This document shows, piece by piece, positions 26,392 through 33,754 of a stretch of DNA of 33,754 nucleotides. This DNA comes from Candidatus Eiseniibacteriota bacterium (GTDB lineage Bacteria > Joyebacterota > Joyebacteria > Joyebacterales > Joyebacteraceae): positions 1 through 33,754 of the forward strand of contig JAUVLP010000013.1 of NCBI GenBank assembly GCA_030600655.1, read 5' to 3'. The notes beneath the pieces are model-generated. The model was not told the DNA's origin and made no database searches. It saw only the letters and a program-made list of their open reading frames with translations. Every line of letters starts with the position of its first letter. Within the stretch, counting starts at the first letter, position 1. The position numbers and the translations under genes were made by a program.

Positions 26392-27786
26392 CTACTCCAC
26401 CCGATGCCCCGGTCTCTGACAGACCTTGCCGCGTCTGATGAACGATCCGAGCTCGTGGCTTCCCACGAGCTCGCGGTCTCTTACGACCCAGTTGCCGCGA
26501 ACCATTGTACAGACGGGCCAGCCTGTGACCTGCAAGCCATCGTAGGGCGAGTAGTCGGTGTACCCGTGGAGAACGTCCGGAGAGATCGTTACCTTGAGAT
26601 CCGGATCGAAGATGACAATGTCAGCATCTGTTTCGACCGAGAGCGTTCCCTTCTCCGGACAGAGCCCGAAGATCTCAGCAGGATGCGTACTCAGAAGATC
26701 GACGAGCTGATTCTCCGTCAGCCTCCCCTCCCGGACTCCGTACTGCCACATGAGCGGAAGAAGCGTGCCTATACCGGGAACACCCATCGGAATCTTCCTG
26801 AAGTCCGCTGCCCCCTCATCCTTGGCTTCCGCCATGAACTCGGCGTGATCGGTTGCCACCACCTGGATCAGCTCCTCTTCGAGCGCGTCCCAGAGCTCCT
26901 CGCGATGAGCCTTGGAGCGGATGGGCGGACAGGTTGCGAAGCGCTGGCCGTCGGCGGTCGCGAGCTTCTCCTCGTCGAGAAGCAAGAAGTGCGGACAGGT
27001 CTCCGCGAAAACGTCGATCCCGGCATCCTTGGCCTCGGCTATCGTCTTGGCAGCCTCACCTGAGGAAACATGCACAATGTAGACAGGGGCACCGGCATCG
27101 CACGCCATTCTGATGACGGAGGCGACAGCTTCTCCTTCCACGTAACCGGGCCTGGTCTCGGCGTGATCGGCCGCTGACAACCTTCCCTGATTGGTCAGCC
27201 GGGCGATGCGGCTTTCGATCATCCATTCGTTCTCGCAGTGCACTTCGATCAACCCGCCGTGTTGACCGGCGAGGAGGAATGCCTGGTAGAGTTCATCCTC
27301 GCTGCTGGCCAGTCCCGCATCAGAGTAGACGGTGTACATCTTGAAGGATGGGATGCCTGCCTCGATCATCTGGGGGATCTCATCGTCCTCCCGGTCTTCC
27401 CACCGAACGAGCGACGCATGGAGGCCGTAGTCCACGTAGCATTGTCCGTTCGCCCGCGCCTGACGGGCGTTGACAGCTTCCATGAGCGACTCGCCGACGC
27501 GCGGTGTTACGTATGTAAGAAATGATGTCACGCCGCCGAACGCAGCCTCGCGTGTTGTTGCACGGAAATCGGAAGACGCGTGTCCTCGGAGTTCCAGACC
27601 GACGTGAACGTGCGCGTCTATGACACCGGGGAGAACAAGTTTGCCCGAAGCATCGTAGACGTCTGCGCCCGCCGGCGCAGCCAGGTCGATCCCGATCTCC
27701 ACGATCCTGCCATCTTCAACCAAGAGGTCGGCCGCGTAGGAATCGATCGCTGTGACGAGCTTTCCTCCCTTGATCATGACTGCCAT
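26392..27786 (-). CDS. Dihydropyrimidinase/D-hydantoinase family cyclic amidohydrolase (HyuA-like)
   Basis: LPGVIDAHVHVGL, PSFKMYTVYSD (carboxylysine region), EVHCENEWMI, VYIVHVSSGEAAKTIAEAK, ETCPHFLLL. Confidence 0.92.
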   Translation of the reverse strand: MAVMIKGGKLVTAIDSYAADLLVEDGRIVEIGIDLAAPAGADVYDASGKLVLPGVIDAHVHVGLELRGHASSDFRATTREAAFGGVTSFLTYVTPRVGESLMEAVNARQARANGQCYVDYGLHASLVRWEDREDDEIPQMIEAGIPSFKMYTVYSDAGLASSEDELYQAFLLAGQHGGLIEVHCENEWMIESRIARLTNQGRLSAADHAETRPGYVEGEAVASVIRMACDAGAPVYIVHVSSGEAAKTIAEAKDAGIDVFAETCPHFLLLDEEKLATADGQRFATCPPIRSKAHREELWDALEEELIQVVATDHAEFMAEAKDEGAADFRKIPMGVPGIGTLLPLMWQYGVREGRLTENQLVDLLSTHPAEIFGLCPEKGTLSVETDADIVIFDPDLKVTISPDVLHGYTDYSPYDGLQVTGWPVCTMVRGNWVVRDRELVGSHELGSFIRRGKVCQRPGHRVE

Positions 27787-28049
27787 TGTTTTCCTCTTTC
27801 ACTGGTCACGCGCCTGAGCGGGACTGGCCTGCACGCGGACGAGTTCACCTTTGATGCTCATGGGGTTGATTCTACCGGATGGACGGTTGTGGCTCAAGCG
27901 TATGCGGGGACCTGGCGAAAATCGGCGTGCGGCTCAACCGGCTACCTGCGCGAGACCGGAAATCGGGGCGCCGACGGGCAAACAGCGCGCCGGAGCACGT
28001 TGCGAGGGAGAAATACCCTGGCGCCCCATGATCGGAGACCTCGCAGGAA

Positions 28050-29006
28050 CTATCTGTACATCAGCTTTATGTCTGTCCAGCTTGAGGCTTCAACTGGAGT
28101 GATCTCAATGATCACGACGGTACCATCGACAGCTGTAGCTGGTATGGGATTGTTCTCCAGATCTCTGAGGTCGACATCGTAGAAGCTCACCGGTGAGACC
28201 CCCTCCACAAGCGCCTGGAACGTGAGTATTGCGAGTTGCCCGGCGCCATCCACCCATCCCCCGAGTATGGCGCCGTTGATCAACACCATCTCAGACGGCG
28301 TGCCGTCATCTGTCCAGTAAAGGAACGTCTCGTAACCGCTGCCTGCAGGGAGCGCTCCTTCGGAGACGCCGACCAGATCCATGAGGGTCTCATCGTAGTC
28401 GATCCAGAAATCGTAACCAGTGAGTCCTATCAGCCCGTCGTTGATGGAGACAGATACATCGAAGAAGCCATTGACGCTGACAGTTGTCTCATACGGGTCG
28501 ATGTAAATGGTCGGTGGAGCGGTAATAACTTCACCATCTATGTGCGCTGCTGTTATCGTGTTGTTGTCGATATCCCTCAGATCGATGTCATGGAAAGCGA
28601 TTGGAGATGTTCCTCCCGCCAGCGCCACGAACGAGAGAACCAGAAGTTCACCGGGGCCATCCACGCATCCCCCGAGTACGGCGCCGTTGATCAGCGCCAT
28701 CTCAGACGTAGTACCGGCATCCGTCCAGTAGAGGAAGGTCTCGTGACTGCTCCCGGCAGGGAGTGCTCCTTCAGAGATGCCTGTAAGGTCTATCAGAGTC
28801 TCATCGTAGTCTATCAAGAGATCGTAGCCCGTGAGCCCCATGAGCTCACTATTGATCGAGACCGATATCTCGAAGGGATCACCTATCTCAACATACTTCT
28901 CAGGCGGATCAACGTAGATAGTCGGGGCGGCTGCCGCCTGCTCGCCGACCAGCAGGATCACGCACGCGATCCCCACAACGAAGAAGGCCGTTCTTGCAGT
29001 GTTCAC
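28050..29006 (-). CDS. Secreted protein with two tandem cohesin-like domains
   Basis: Signal peptide MNTARTAFFVVGIACVILLVGEQAAAA; two homologous modules, each with GLTGYD..IDYDETL.DL...SEGALPAGS..ETFLYWTD...DLRD..NN.I; ends SSWTDIKLMYR. Confidence 0.82.
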   Translation of the reverse strand: MNTARTAFFVVGIACVILLVGEQAAAAPTIYVDPPEKYVEIGDPFEISVSINSELMGLTGYDLLIDYDETLIDLTGISEGALPAGSSHETFLYWTDAGTTSEMALINGAVLGGCVDGPGELLVLSFVALAGGTSPIAFHDIDLRDIDNNTITAAHIDGEVITAPPTIYIDPYETTVSVNGFFDVSVSINDGLIGLTGYDFWIDYDETLMDLVGVSEGALPAGSGYETFLYWTDDGTPSEMVLINGAILGGWVDGAGQLAILTFQALVEGVSPVSFYDVDLRDLENNPIPATAVDGTVVIIEITPVEASSWTDIKLMYR

Positions 29007-29052
29007 GATTACCTCCGGTGGTCCTGATCAGAACATTGTCTTCTGCTGTCCC

Positions 29053-29856
29053 CTAGCGCGATATCACGATCTTGCGTCTGTCCACGATCTCTCTGCCACA
29101 TGTGAGGTCCGCGCCGAGTTCCACAAGATACACTCCGGATGGCACCGCCGCGCCGACGGCATCGCAACCCTTCCACATGACACTCTTCACATCCGCCGAT
29201 TCGATGAGACCGGATCTCCAGACCACTCTCCCTGCTACGTCGTAGATGCTCAGAGAAGCGGTTCGCGTGGAGTCTGGTAGTCGGAAACGGAGCTCTGTTT
29301 CATTGACGCTGGGATTGGGCATAATCGAAAGGCTCATGCTTCCTCCGCCATCGTTATCTGGAACACCGGTACCGGGTACGACCGCCACGAGCGCCGACTC
29401 GGCGAAGAGTGGAAGAATGGGTTCTCGACGAAGATCCCTGAGATCTGCATGGACAATCTCGATCCACGTCACACCTTCACCCACCGGTATGAACTCCAGA
29501 TTGACGAGTTCACCGGGGCAAAGCACGTGAGCATCGTGCCCGAGCGTCACATCATTGCAGGCGTGATCCCCGGAATCAGAGGCGTCCCAGTGGTACATTG
29601 TCCCGTACCCACACTCTGTGAACAGGCTGCCTTCTTCTGCAGAAACGAGTTCCAGCACAGAAGAGTCAAACTGAAACTCCACGAGGAAACAGGTCACCGT
29701 ATCGGCGCCGGCATCAACCCTGACGCTCATCGAGAACCCCATTCCTGGTTCAACAAGAAGCTCAGCGGGATGCACAAAGACCGTCGGCGCCGCATACGCA
29801 GACACCGCCGCCGTGAGAATGAGTGTAGTAGCCAATCGTGCAATCAACTTCGTCAT
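29053..29856 (-). CDS. Secreted cohesin-like protein with FlgD-like C-terminal domain
   Basis: Signal peptide MTKLIARLATTLILTAAVSAYAA; FDSSVLELVSAEEGSLF...ADLRDLRREPI; tail MPNPSVNETELRFRLP...SIYDVAGRVVW...SGVYLVEL. Confidence 0.82.
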   Translation of the reverse strand: MTKLIARLATTLILTAAVSAYAAPTVFVHPAELLVEPGMGFSMSVRVDAGADTVTCFLVEFQFDSSVLELVSAEEGSLFTECGYGTMYHWDASDSGDHACNDVTLGHDAHVLCPGELVNLEFIPVGEGVTWIEIVHADLRDLRREPILPLFAESALVAVVPGTGVPDNDGGGSMSLSIMPNPSVNETELRFRLPDSTRTASLSIYDVAGRVVWRSGLIESADVKSVMWKGCDAVGAAVPSGVYLVELGADLTCGREIVDRRKIVISR

Positions 29857-29970
29857 GGCACACCTTCCCCGTGATGTTCAGGGTCGGTCCGGACGAAACC
29901 GCGAGCCCAAACTTGAGGTTGCCGCCCGGACCTTCCCGCAAGCCATCCCTGAGAGCGGTCAGGAATGACC

Positions 29971-32424
29971 CTACCGCATCAGAACCATCTTCCTCTCTAG
30001 CCTCACGTCGCCGACCTCCAGCACATAGAAGTAAACGCCACTGCTCGCATCTACCCCGTTGTCGTCCTTGCCGTTCCATACGACCGTGTGCCGACCGGAA
30101 TCGCAGACACCGTCCTTGAGCCGTGCCAGACACCGTCCAGACACCGAGTAGACAGAGACTGACACTATCGCCTCCTCGGGAACGTCGAATGCGATCGTCG
30201 TCACCGGGTTGAATGGGTTCGGAACATTCTGAGCGAGAGATATCACAGCTCCCGTTGCTTCTTCCGAACCTGAGCCAATGCCGAGCAGGCGACACTCGAG
30301 TCGCTCGTTGTCTATTCCGCGGGCCTTCGCCCCAGCGAAACCAACTTCGATTCGATTGACCGCCACAGCACGGAACCGTAGCTCTGCCACCGGCCCCGAA
30401 CCTTCTATTGCTACGTCAGTACCGAGAGATGCCACATCGATTCGAAGCCCGCCGCTCTGTTTCTCTACCCAGTGGAAAAAGATCTCATCGTCCCAATCCG
30501 ACAGCGCATCGGACGCTGCAACACCGATGAGTTCGAGCGCTCCTGGATCGTATGTGAGCTCGGCAGATAACCCCTTCACCTCGGCGCAGTTACCCTTCAG
30601 TGTGAGGACTACGATCACTTCAGCTCCCGGCTCCGTATCCGAACTGATCGGAGTGAGAACCAGCGACAACGGACCAACAGGATCGCCTCCGACGAGACTG
30701 TGGGTTATCACCTTGCCTGAAGGATCCACCCGGCCATAGTTCATCGCGACGAGCATGAGGTCTTCGAAGTCGATCGCATCATCCGTCAGCGGTATGCCGA
30801 ACCGACTCCAGTCATCGGTCGGTCCGACGTCCAGCTCTGACTCGTAGTATATGTCCCCATCCTGAGTGCCGTAGGAATCCGACAGGATGATCTTGTCGGA
30901 CCAATCGACATAGCCATCGTACACGCCTGCTGTCCCTGTTACATCATCAACGTCAGCCAGCCAGTACGACGTCGAGCGATCCTGCGCACTTGCCACTGCG
31001 GCCGAATAGTTCCCTGCGGCATCTCGGGCAAATGCTGTGTAGTAGTAGATGTTTCTGGTCGCGTCCGTGAATGTCTCATCGTCGTACGTCTGTGTACCGG
31101 TTCCGGGAATAAATGCTACAACGGTCCCATCGGCCGGGTTGCCGGGGTAACCGGCAGCGGCGCCCCAATCGTCATACTCGGGATAGGCACCTGTACCCCA
31201 AGCCTTCTTCACGATGAGGGTTCCCTCAATGGGCGCATAGCGCATCGCCGGTACTGTCCAGGAGAGATGGATCCTGTTGTGCCCCGGCAGTGTTTCCATA
31301 TCGACCACAGCATCTGGAGGCGTAAGATCCACCTCGGTCGTGCAGTCGGGTAGCGCCGGGACCGCCTCGACATTCTCAACGTTGTCGGTCGCTCGAGTGT
31401 AGAAATCGTAGACGCCCTCCCCCGACGCAACGAAGTCTATCGGGCTTGCCGTGTACGTGCCGCCATGCTGAGTCCACATTCCCCCGTCCATGCGGTAGAA
31501 GAGCCTGACGAAGTCAACGCCGCTCGTGGCATCACCGCTGGTGTATGGGATGCTCAGAACCACCGTGTTGTAGTACGGATCCAGTGGCCCGGCCTCGCTG
31601 TACGGAGCAGAGTCATCCTGGGTGGAATACTCACTGTTGGACCAGTCGGAGGTGTTCCAGAGAGCGTCCCTGCACTTCACGCGGAAATAGTAGATCTGGC
31701 CATCATCGAGCCCCAGGAGATTGTGCCACGTGAAGGGCGTGCAACCACTTGTGCTCACGATGACTGCGAAATCGGATGTCTCCGAGGCCTCAATGCAATA
31801 GCCCATTGCTCCGGACGCGCTCTCGTTTGACCAGGAGACGCGGTTGATCGCGCCCGGAGTGAATTCCGGTTCCGGATCGATCACCGGGACATTCGGTGGC
31901 GTGTTGTCCAGCACGATGATCCCCACCACGCCGGTTGCACCGATCGGGAAGTTGTCCTGGTCGCGCAGCGTCATTTCAGTGAACTGAACGAGGCTGACAC
32001 CGTCTCCTGTAGGCTGCCCGGTGAACGTGATCGAGAAGAGGTCCCCCGCTCCATATGCTCCACCCGCATCCCCCAGAACGGCTCCATCAATCACAACTAC
32101 ACCTGGTGACACATCCACCGCGAAGAACGCGGTCGACCCAACGTTCGTGAGGAAGCTCCCCTCCACAATGTCGACACTCACATCATTCACGTAGACCAGT
32201 GCGGCATCGAAACTGATCTCGATGTGATAGCCCCTCAACCCCTCCGTCACATCGCTTCCATCGTAGATGATGTTGAAGGCCGCAGTCTGACCACCGGCGA
32301 TCTCCCGCACGGTTGGATCAGTGTATACGAGGGCGATCCCCCGGTCGTCTGCCTCCGCCGGCGACTCCATCCCGCACATCATGAGGAGCACGACCGCGCT
32401 CAGCAGAATCCGTCTCAGGCTCAT
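29971..32424 (-). CDS. Large secreted multidomain protein: cohesin-like module, Fn3-like repeats, dockerin-like segment, second cohesin-like module, FlgD-like tail
   Basis: 817 aa; signal peptide MSLRRILLSAVVLLMMCGMESPAEA; TLRDQDNFPI cohesin-like signature; YFRVKCRDALWNTSDWS Fn3-like; GYVDWSDKIILSDSYG...DDAIDFEDLMLVAMNYG dockerin-like; tail NVPNPFNPVTTIAFDVP...GVYFYVLE. Confidence 0.82.
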   Translation of the reverse strand: MSLRRILLSAVVLLMMCGMESPAEADDRGIALVYTDPTVREIAGGQTAAFNIIYDGSDVTEGLRGYHIEISFDAALVYVNDVSVDIVEGSFLTNVGSTAFFAVDVSPGVVVIDGAVLGDAGGAYGAGDLFSITFTGQPTGDGVSLVQFTEMTLRDQDNFPIGATGVVGIIVLDNTPPNVPVIDPEPEFTPGAINRVSWSNESASGAMGYCIEASETSDFAVIVSTSGCTPFTWHNLLGLDDGQIYYFRVKCRDALWNTSDWSNSEYSTQDDSAPYSEAGPLDPYYNTVVLSIPYTSGDATSGVDFVRLFYRMDGGMWTQHGGTYTASPIDFVASGEGVYDFYTRATDNVENVEAVPALPDCTTEVDLTPPDAVVDMETLPGHNRIHLSWTVPAMRYAPIEGTLIVKKAWGTGAYPEYDDWGAAAGYPGNPADGTVVAFIPGTGTQTYDDETFTDATRNIYYYTAFARDAAGNYSAAVASAQDRSTSYWLADVDDVTGTAGVYDGYVDWSDKIILSDSYGTQDGDIYYESELDVGPTDDWSRFGIPLTDDAIDFEDLMLVAMNYGRVDPSGKVITHSLVGGDPVGPLSLVLTPISSDTEPGAEVIVVLTLKGNCAEVKGLSAELTYDPGALELIGVAASDALSDWDDEIFFHWVEKQSGGLRIDVASLGTDVAIEGSGPVAELRFRAVAVNRIEVGFAGAKARGIDNERLECRLLGIGSGSEEATGAVISLAQNVPNPFNPVTTIAFDVPEEAIVSVSVYSVSGRCLARLKDGVCDSGRHTVVWNGKDDNGVDASSGVYFYVLEVGDVRLERKMVLMR

Positions 32425-32491
32425 TGTCCACGCTCCGGTTCTTGCTCCACTTCCGTCTATCGATATCCCTGTAGAACAGGCACATTAGGCA

Positions 32492-33322
32492 TCACCGTAG
32501 TTTGACGACCCGCGAGAGCGACTCGCCGGCCTCGCCCGAAAGCCTCACATAGTAGACGGACGATGGAAGCTCATGCCCTTCCCTGGACCGTCCGTCCCAT
32601 TTGATCTCACCATCCAACACACCGGGAGGCAGATCGAACACGCTCACGCATCTGCCGGAAGCGCTGAAGATCTCTACCATCCATCCTGCGAGCGATGCCG
32701 GCACGCTGTACTGGATCCGGGTCTCCCCCGTGAAGGGGTTGGGCGCGATGCGCCTTATCCTGGGTTCCACCACATTTCCACCCGGCACACCCGTGGCAGG
32801 CACGACAAAGATCCACCCGTTCTCGAACGAGTCGACGGACAACGACTCGCGCCGGATATCCGACATCTTGATGGTGTCCATGAACGCCTCCGTCTGACCG
32901 TAATCGACTGCCCGAAAGGTCAGGTGTAGAAGCTCCCCGGGGGGGAGTACGCAGCTCCCCTCGCCGAACACTGTATCGAAAAAATGCCAGAACCCCGGGT
33001 ATTCCTCCTCCCCGGTGAAAAAGGTCGGGAAGCCGCTCTCCACGTAGAGGCTTCCTTCCTCCACCGAGACAAGTTCCACAACCCCCGGATCAAATGACAT
33101 ATATAGCTGATAGCCGGCAATGGAATCATCACAGGCGCCAACCCGGAGGCTGAGTTCGCACTCCTCTCCGGGCGCGAGCAGCATAGTCTGTGACGGTTCG
33201 AAGTAGACGTGCGTCCCGGCGGCCGCAACCACCGGGAGGGATGCTATGAGAACGTACGTGGCCCACACCCATACGGCTCGGGCACGAGTTCTCCTGCGTT
33301 GATGCTTCTGGGCTCGCTTCAC
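32492..33322 (-). CDS. Secreted cohesin-like protein with FlgD-like C-terminal domain
   Basis: Hydrophobic N-terminal segment VWVWATYVLIASLPVVAAAG; FDPGVVELVSVEEGSLYVESGFPTFF; CVLPPGELLHLTF; tail IAPNPFTGETRIQYSVP...SSVYYVRLS. Confidence 0.82.
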   Translation of the reverse strand: MKRAQKHQRRRTRARAVWVWATYVLIASLPVVAAAGTHVYFEPSQTMLLAPGEECELSLRVGACDDSIAGYQLYMSFDPGVVELVSVEEGSLYVESGFPTFFTGEEEYPGFWHFFDTVFGEGSCVLPPGELLHLTFRAVDYGQTEAFMDTIKMSDIRRESLSVDSFENGWIFVVPATGVPGGNVVEPRIRRIAPNPFTGETRIQYSVPASLAGWMVEIFSASGRCVSVFDLPPGVLDGEIKWDGRSREGHELPSSVYYVRLSGEAGESLSRVVKLR

Positions 33323-33368
33323 TACAACCTCCCCGCTCGGCGGCCTCTCCCTCGGACCGCGTGAGGTC

Positions 33369-33399
33369 GCGGGGCCCAGGACTCAGTCCCGGGCCCCGC
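33369..33399. terminator. Strong GC-rich hairpin just 3' of the right-edge gene, terminator-like
   Basis: gcggggccc-aggactcagtccc-gggccccgc: 9-bp perfect outer stem, one mismatch, 4-bp inner stem, 3-nt loop. A T-rich tract (ccttttcttct) follows on the plus strand only. Confidence 0.55.
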
Positions 33400-33409
33400 A
33401 CCTTTTCTT

Positions 33410-33754
33410 CTACTTCAGGAGCGTCATCTTGTGGCTACCGCGATAGTCGGGTGTCTCCATCACACAGAAGTACACACCACTACCGACGGACTCACCACAA
33501 TCGTTCCTGCCATCCCAGATCACACTGTGGCGACCCGGATCAACCGCACCATCCACGAGCGTCGTCACAAGACGACCCGAGACGTCGTACACAGTGATTG
33601 TCACTGCGGACGCCTGGGGTACCTCGTAGGCGATCGTCGTCAATGGATTGAACGGGTTCGGTGCATTCTGAACCAGACGGAACATCGCCGGGATCTCATC
33701 ACCCGAACCGAAGCCCGCAAGATCTGCATCCAGATCACCGTTCTCCGCGCCACG
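33410..33754 (-). CDS. C-terminal fragment of a secreted protein with FlgD-like/T9SS-type domain (truncated at the window edge)
   Basis: Frame stays open from 33685 to the window end (RGAENGDLDADLAGFGSGDEIPA before MFRLVQNAPNPFNPLTTIAYEVP); ends GVYFCVMETPDYRGSHKMTLLK. Confidence 0.85.
   Translation of the reverse strand, partial: RGAENGDLDADLAGFGSGDEIPAMFRLVQNAPNPFNPLTTIAYEVPQASAVTITVYDVSGRLVTTLVDGAVDPGRHSVIWDGRNDCGESVGSGVYFCVMETPDYRGSHKMTLLK

Noticed and set aside
28982-29052. Near-palindrome gtcctgatcagaac upstream of the two-module cohesin-like gene
   Set aside because: Short with one mismatch; no second copy noticed near the other genes of the array.
29762-30295. 177-aa minus-strand ORF spanning the junction of two surface-protein genes
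   Set aside because: Out-of-frame overlap of the 3' end of the 817-aa gene and the next gene's start; composition not protein-like.
1-33754. Search for CRISPR arrays, phage/transposon genes, toxin-antitoxin or defence systems
   Set aside because: No spacer-repeat periodicity, transposase, integrase or nuclease-like ORFs were recognised in the sequence or ORF track.

Overview
GC-rich bacterial window of 33.75 kb. (1) A unidirectional minus-strand run of about 21 genes, from about 24644 down to 67, reads as a purine/nucleoside catabolism island. In transcription order: SsnA-type amidohydrolase, threonine-synthase-like PLP enzyme, xanthine-dehydrogenase-type 2Fe-2S subunit, PPC/DUF296 protein, split transketolase (N then C half), class I/II aminotransferase, MocA-like nucleotidyltransferase, XdhC/CoxI-like protein, YqeB-like protein, XDH-type FAD subunit, two tandem knotted-type carbamoyltransferases, carbamate kinase, adenine deaminase, MFS transporter, BMP-family lipoprotein, ABC ATPase, permease, MurJ-like flippase, second permease, and a secreted purple-acid-phosphatase-like phosphoesterase. 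(2) One plus-strand secreted beta-propeller protein (24941-26260) with a FlgD-like/T9SS-type C-terminal domain. (3) A minus-strand dihydropyrimidinase/hydantoinase (HyuA-like). (4) An array of secreted cohesin-like proteins (28050-33754), most with FlgD-like C-terminal tails, one with a dockerin-like segment. The gene content partly matches the E. coli yge/ygf-type anaerobic purine-degradation cluster but departs from it: no molybdopterin-binding XDH subunit, YgeX, YgeY or YgfK is visible, the carbamoyltransferase is duplicated and diverged, and transketolase, PPC and threonine-synthase-like genes are interleaved. The tail-motif surface proteins suggest a lineage in or near the FCB group (inference). 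No rRNA, tRNA, CRISPR, transposase or phage genes were recognised.
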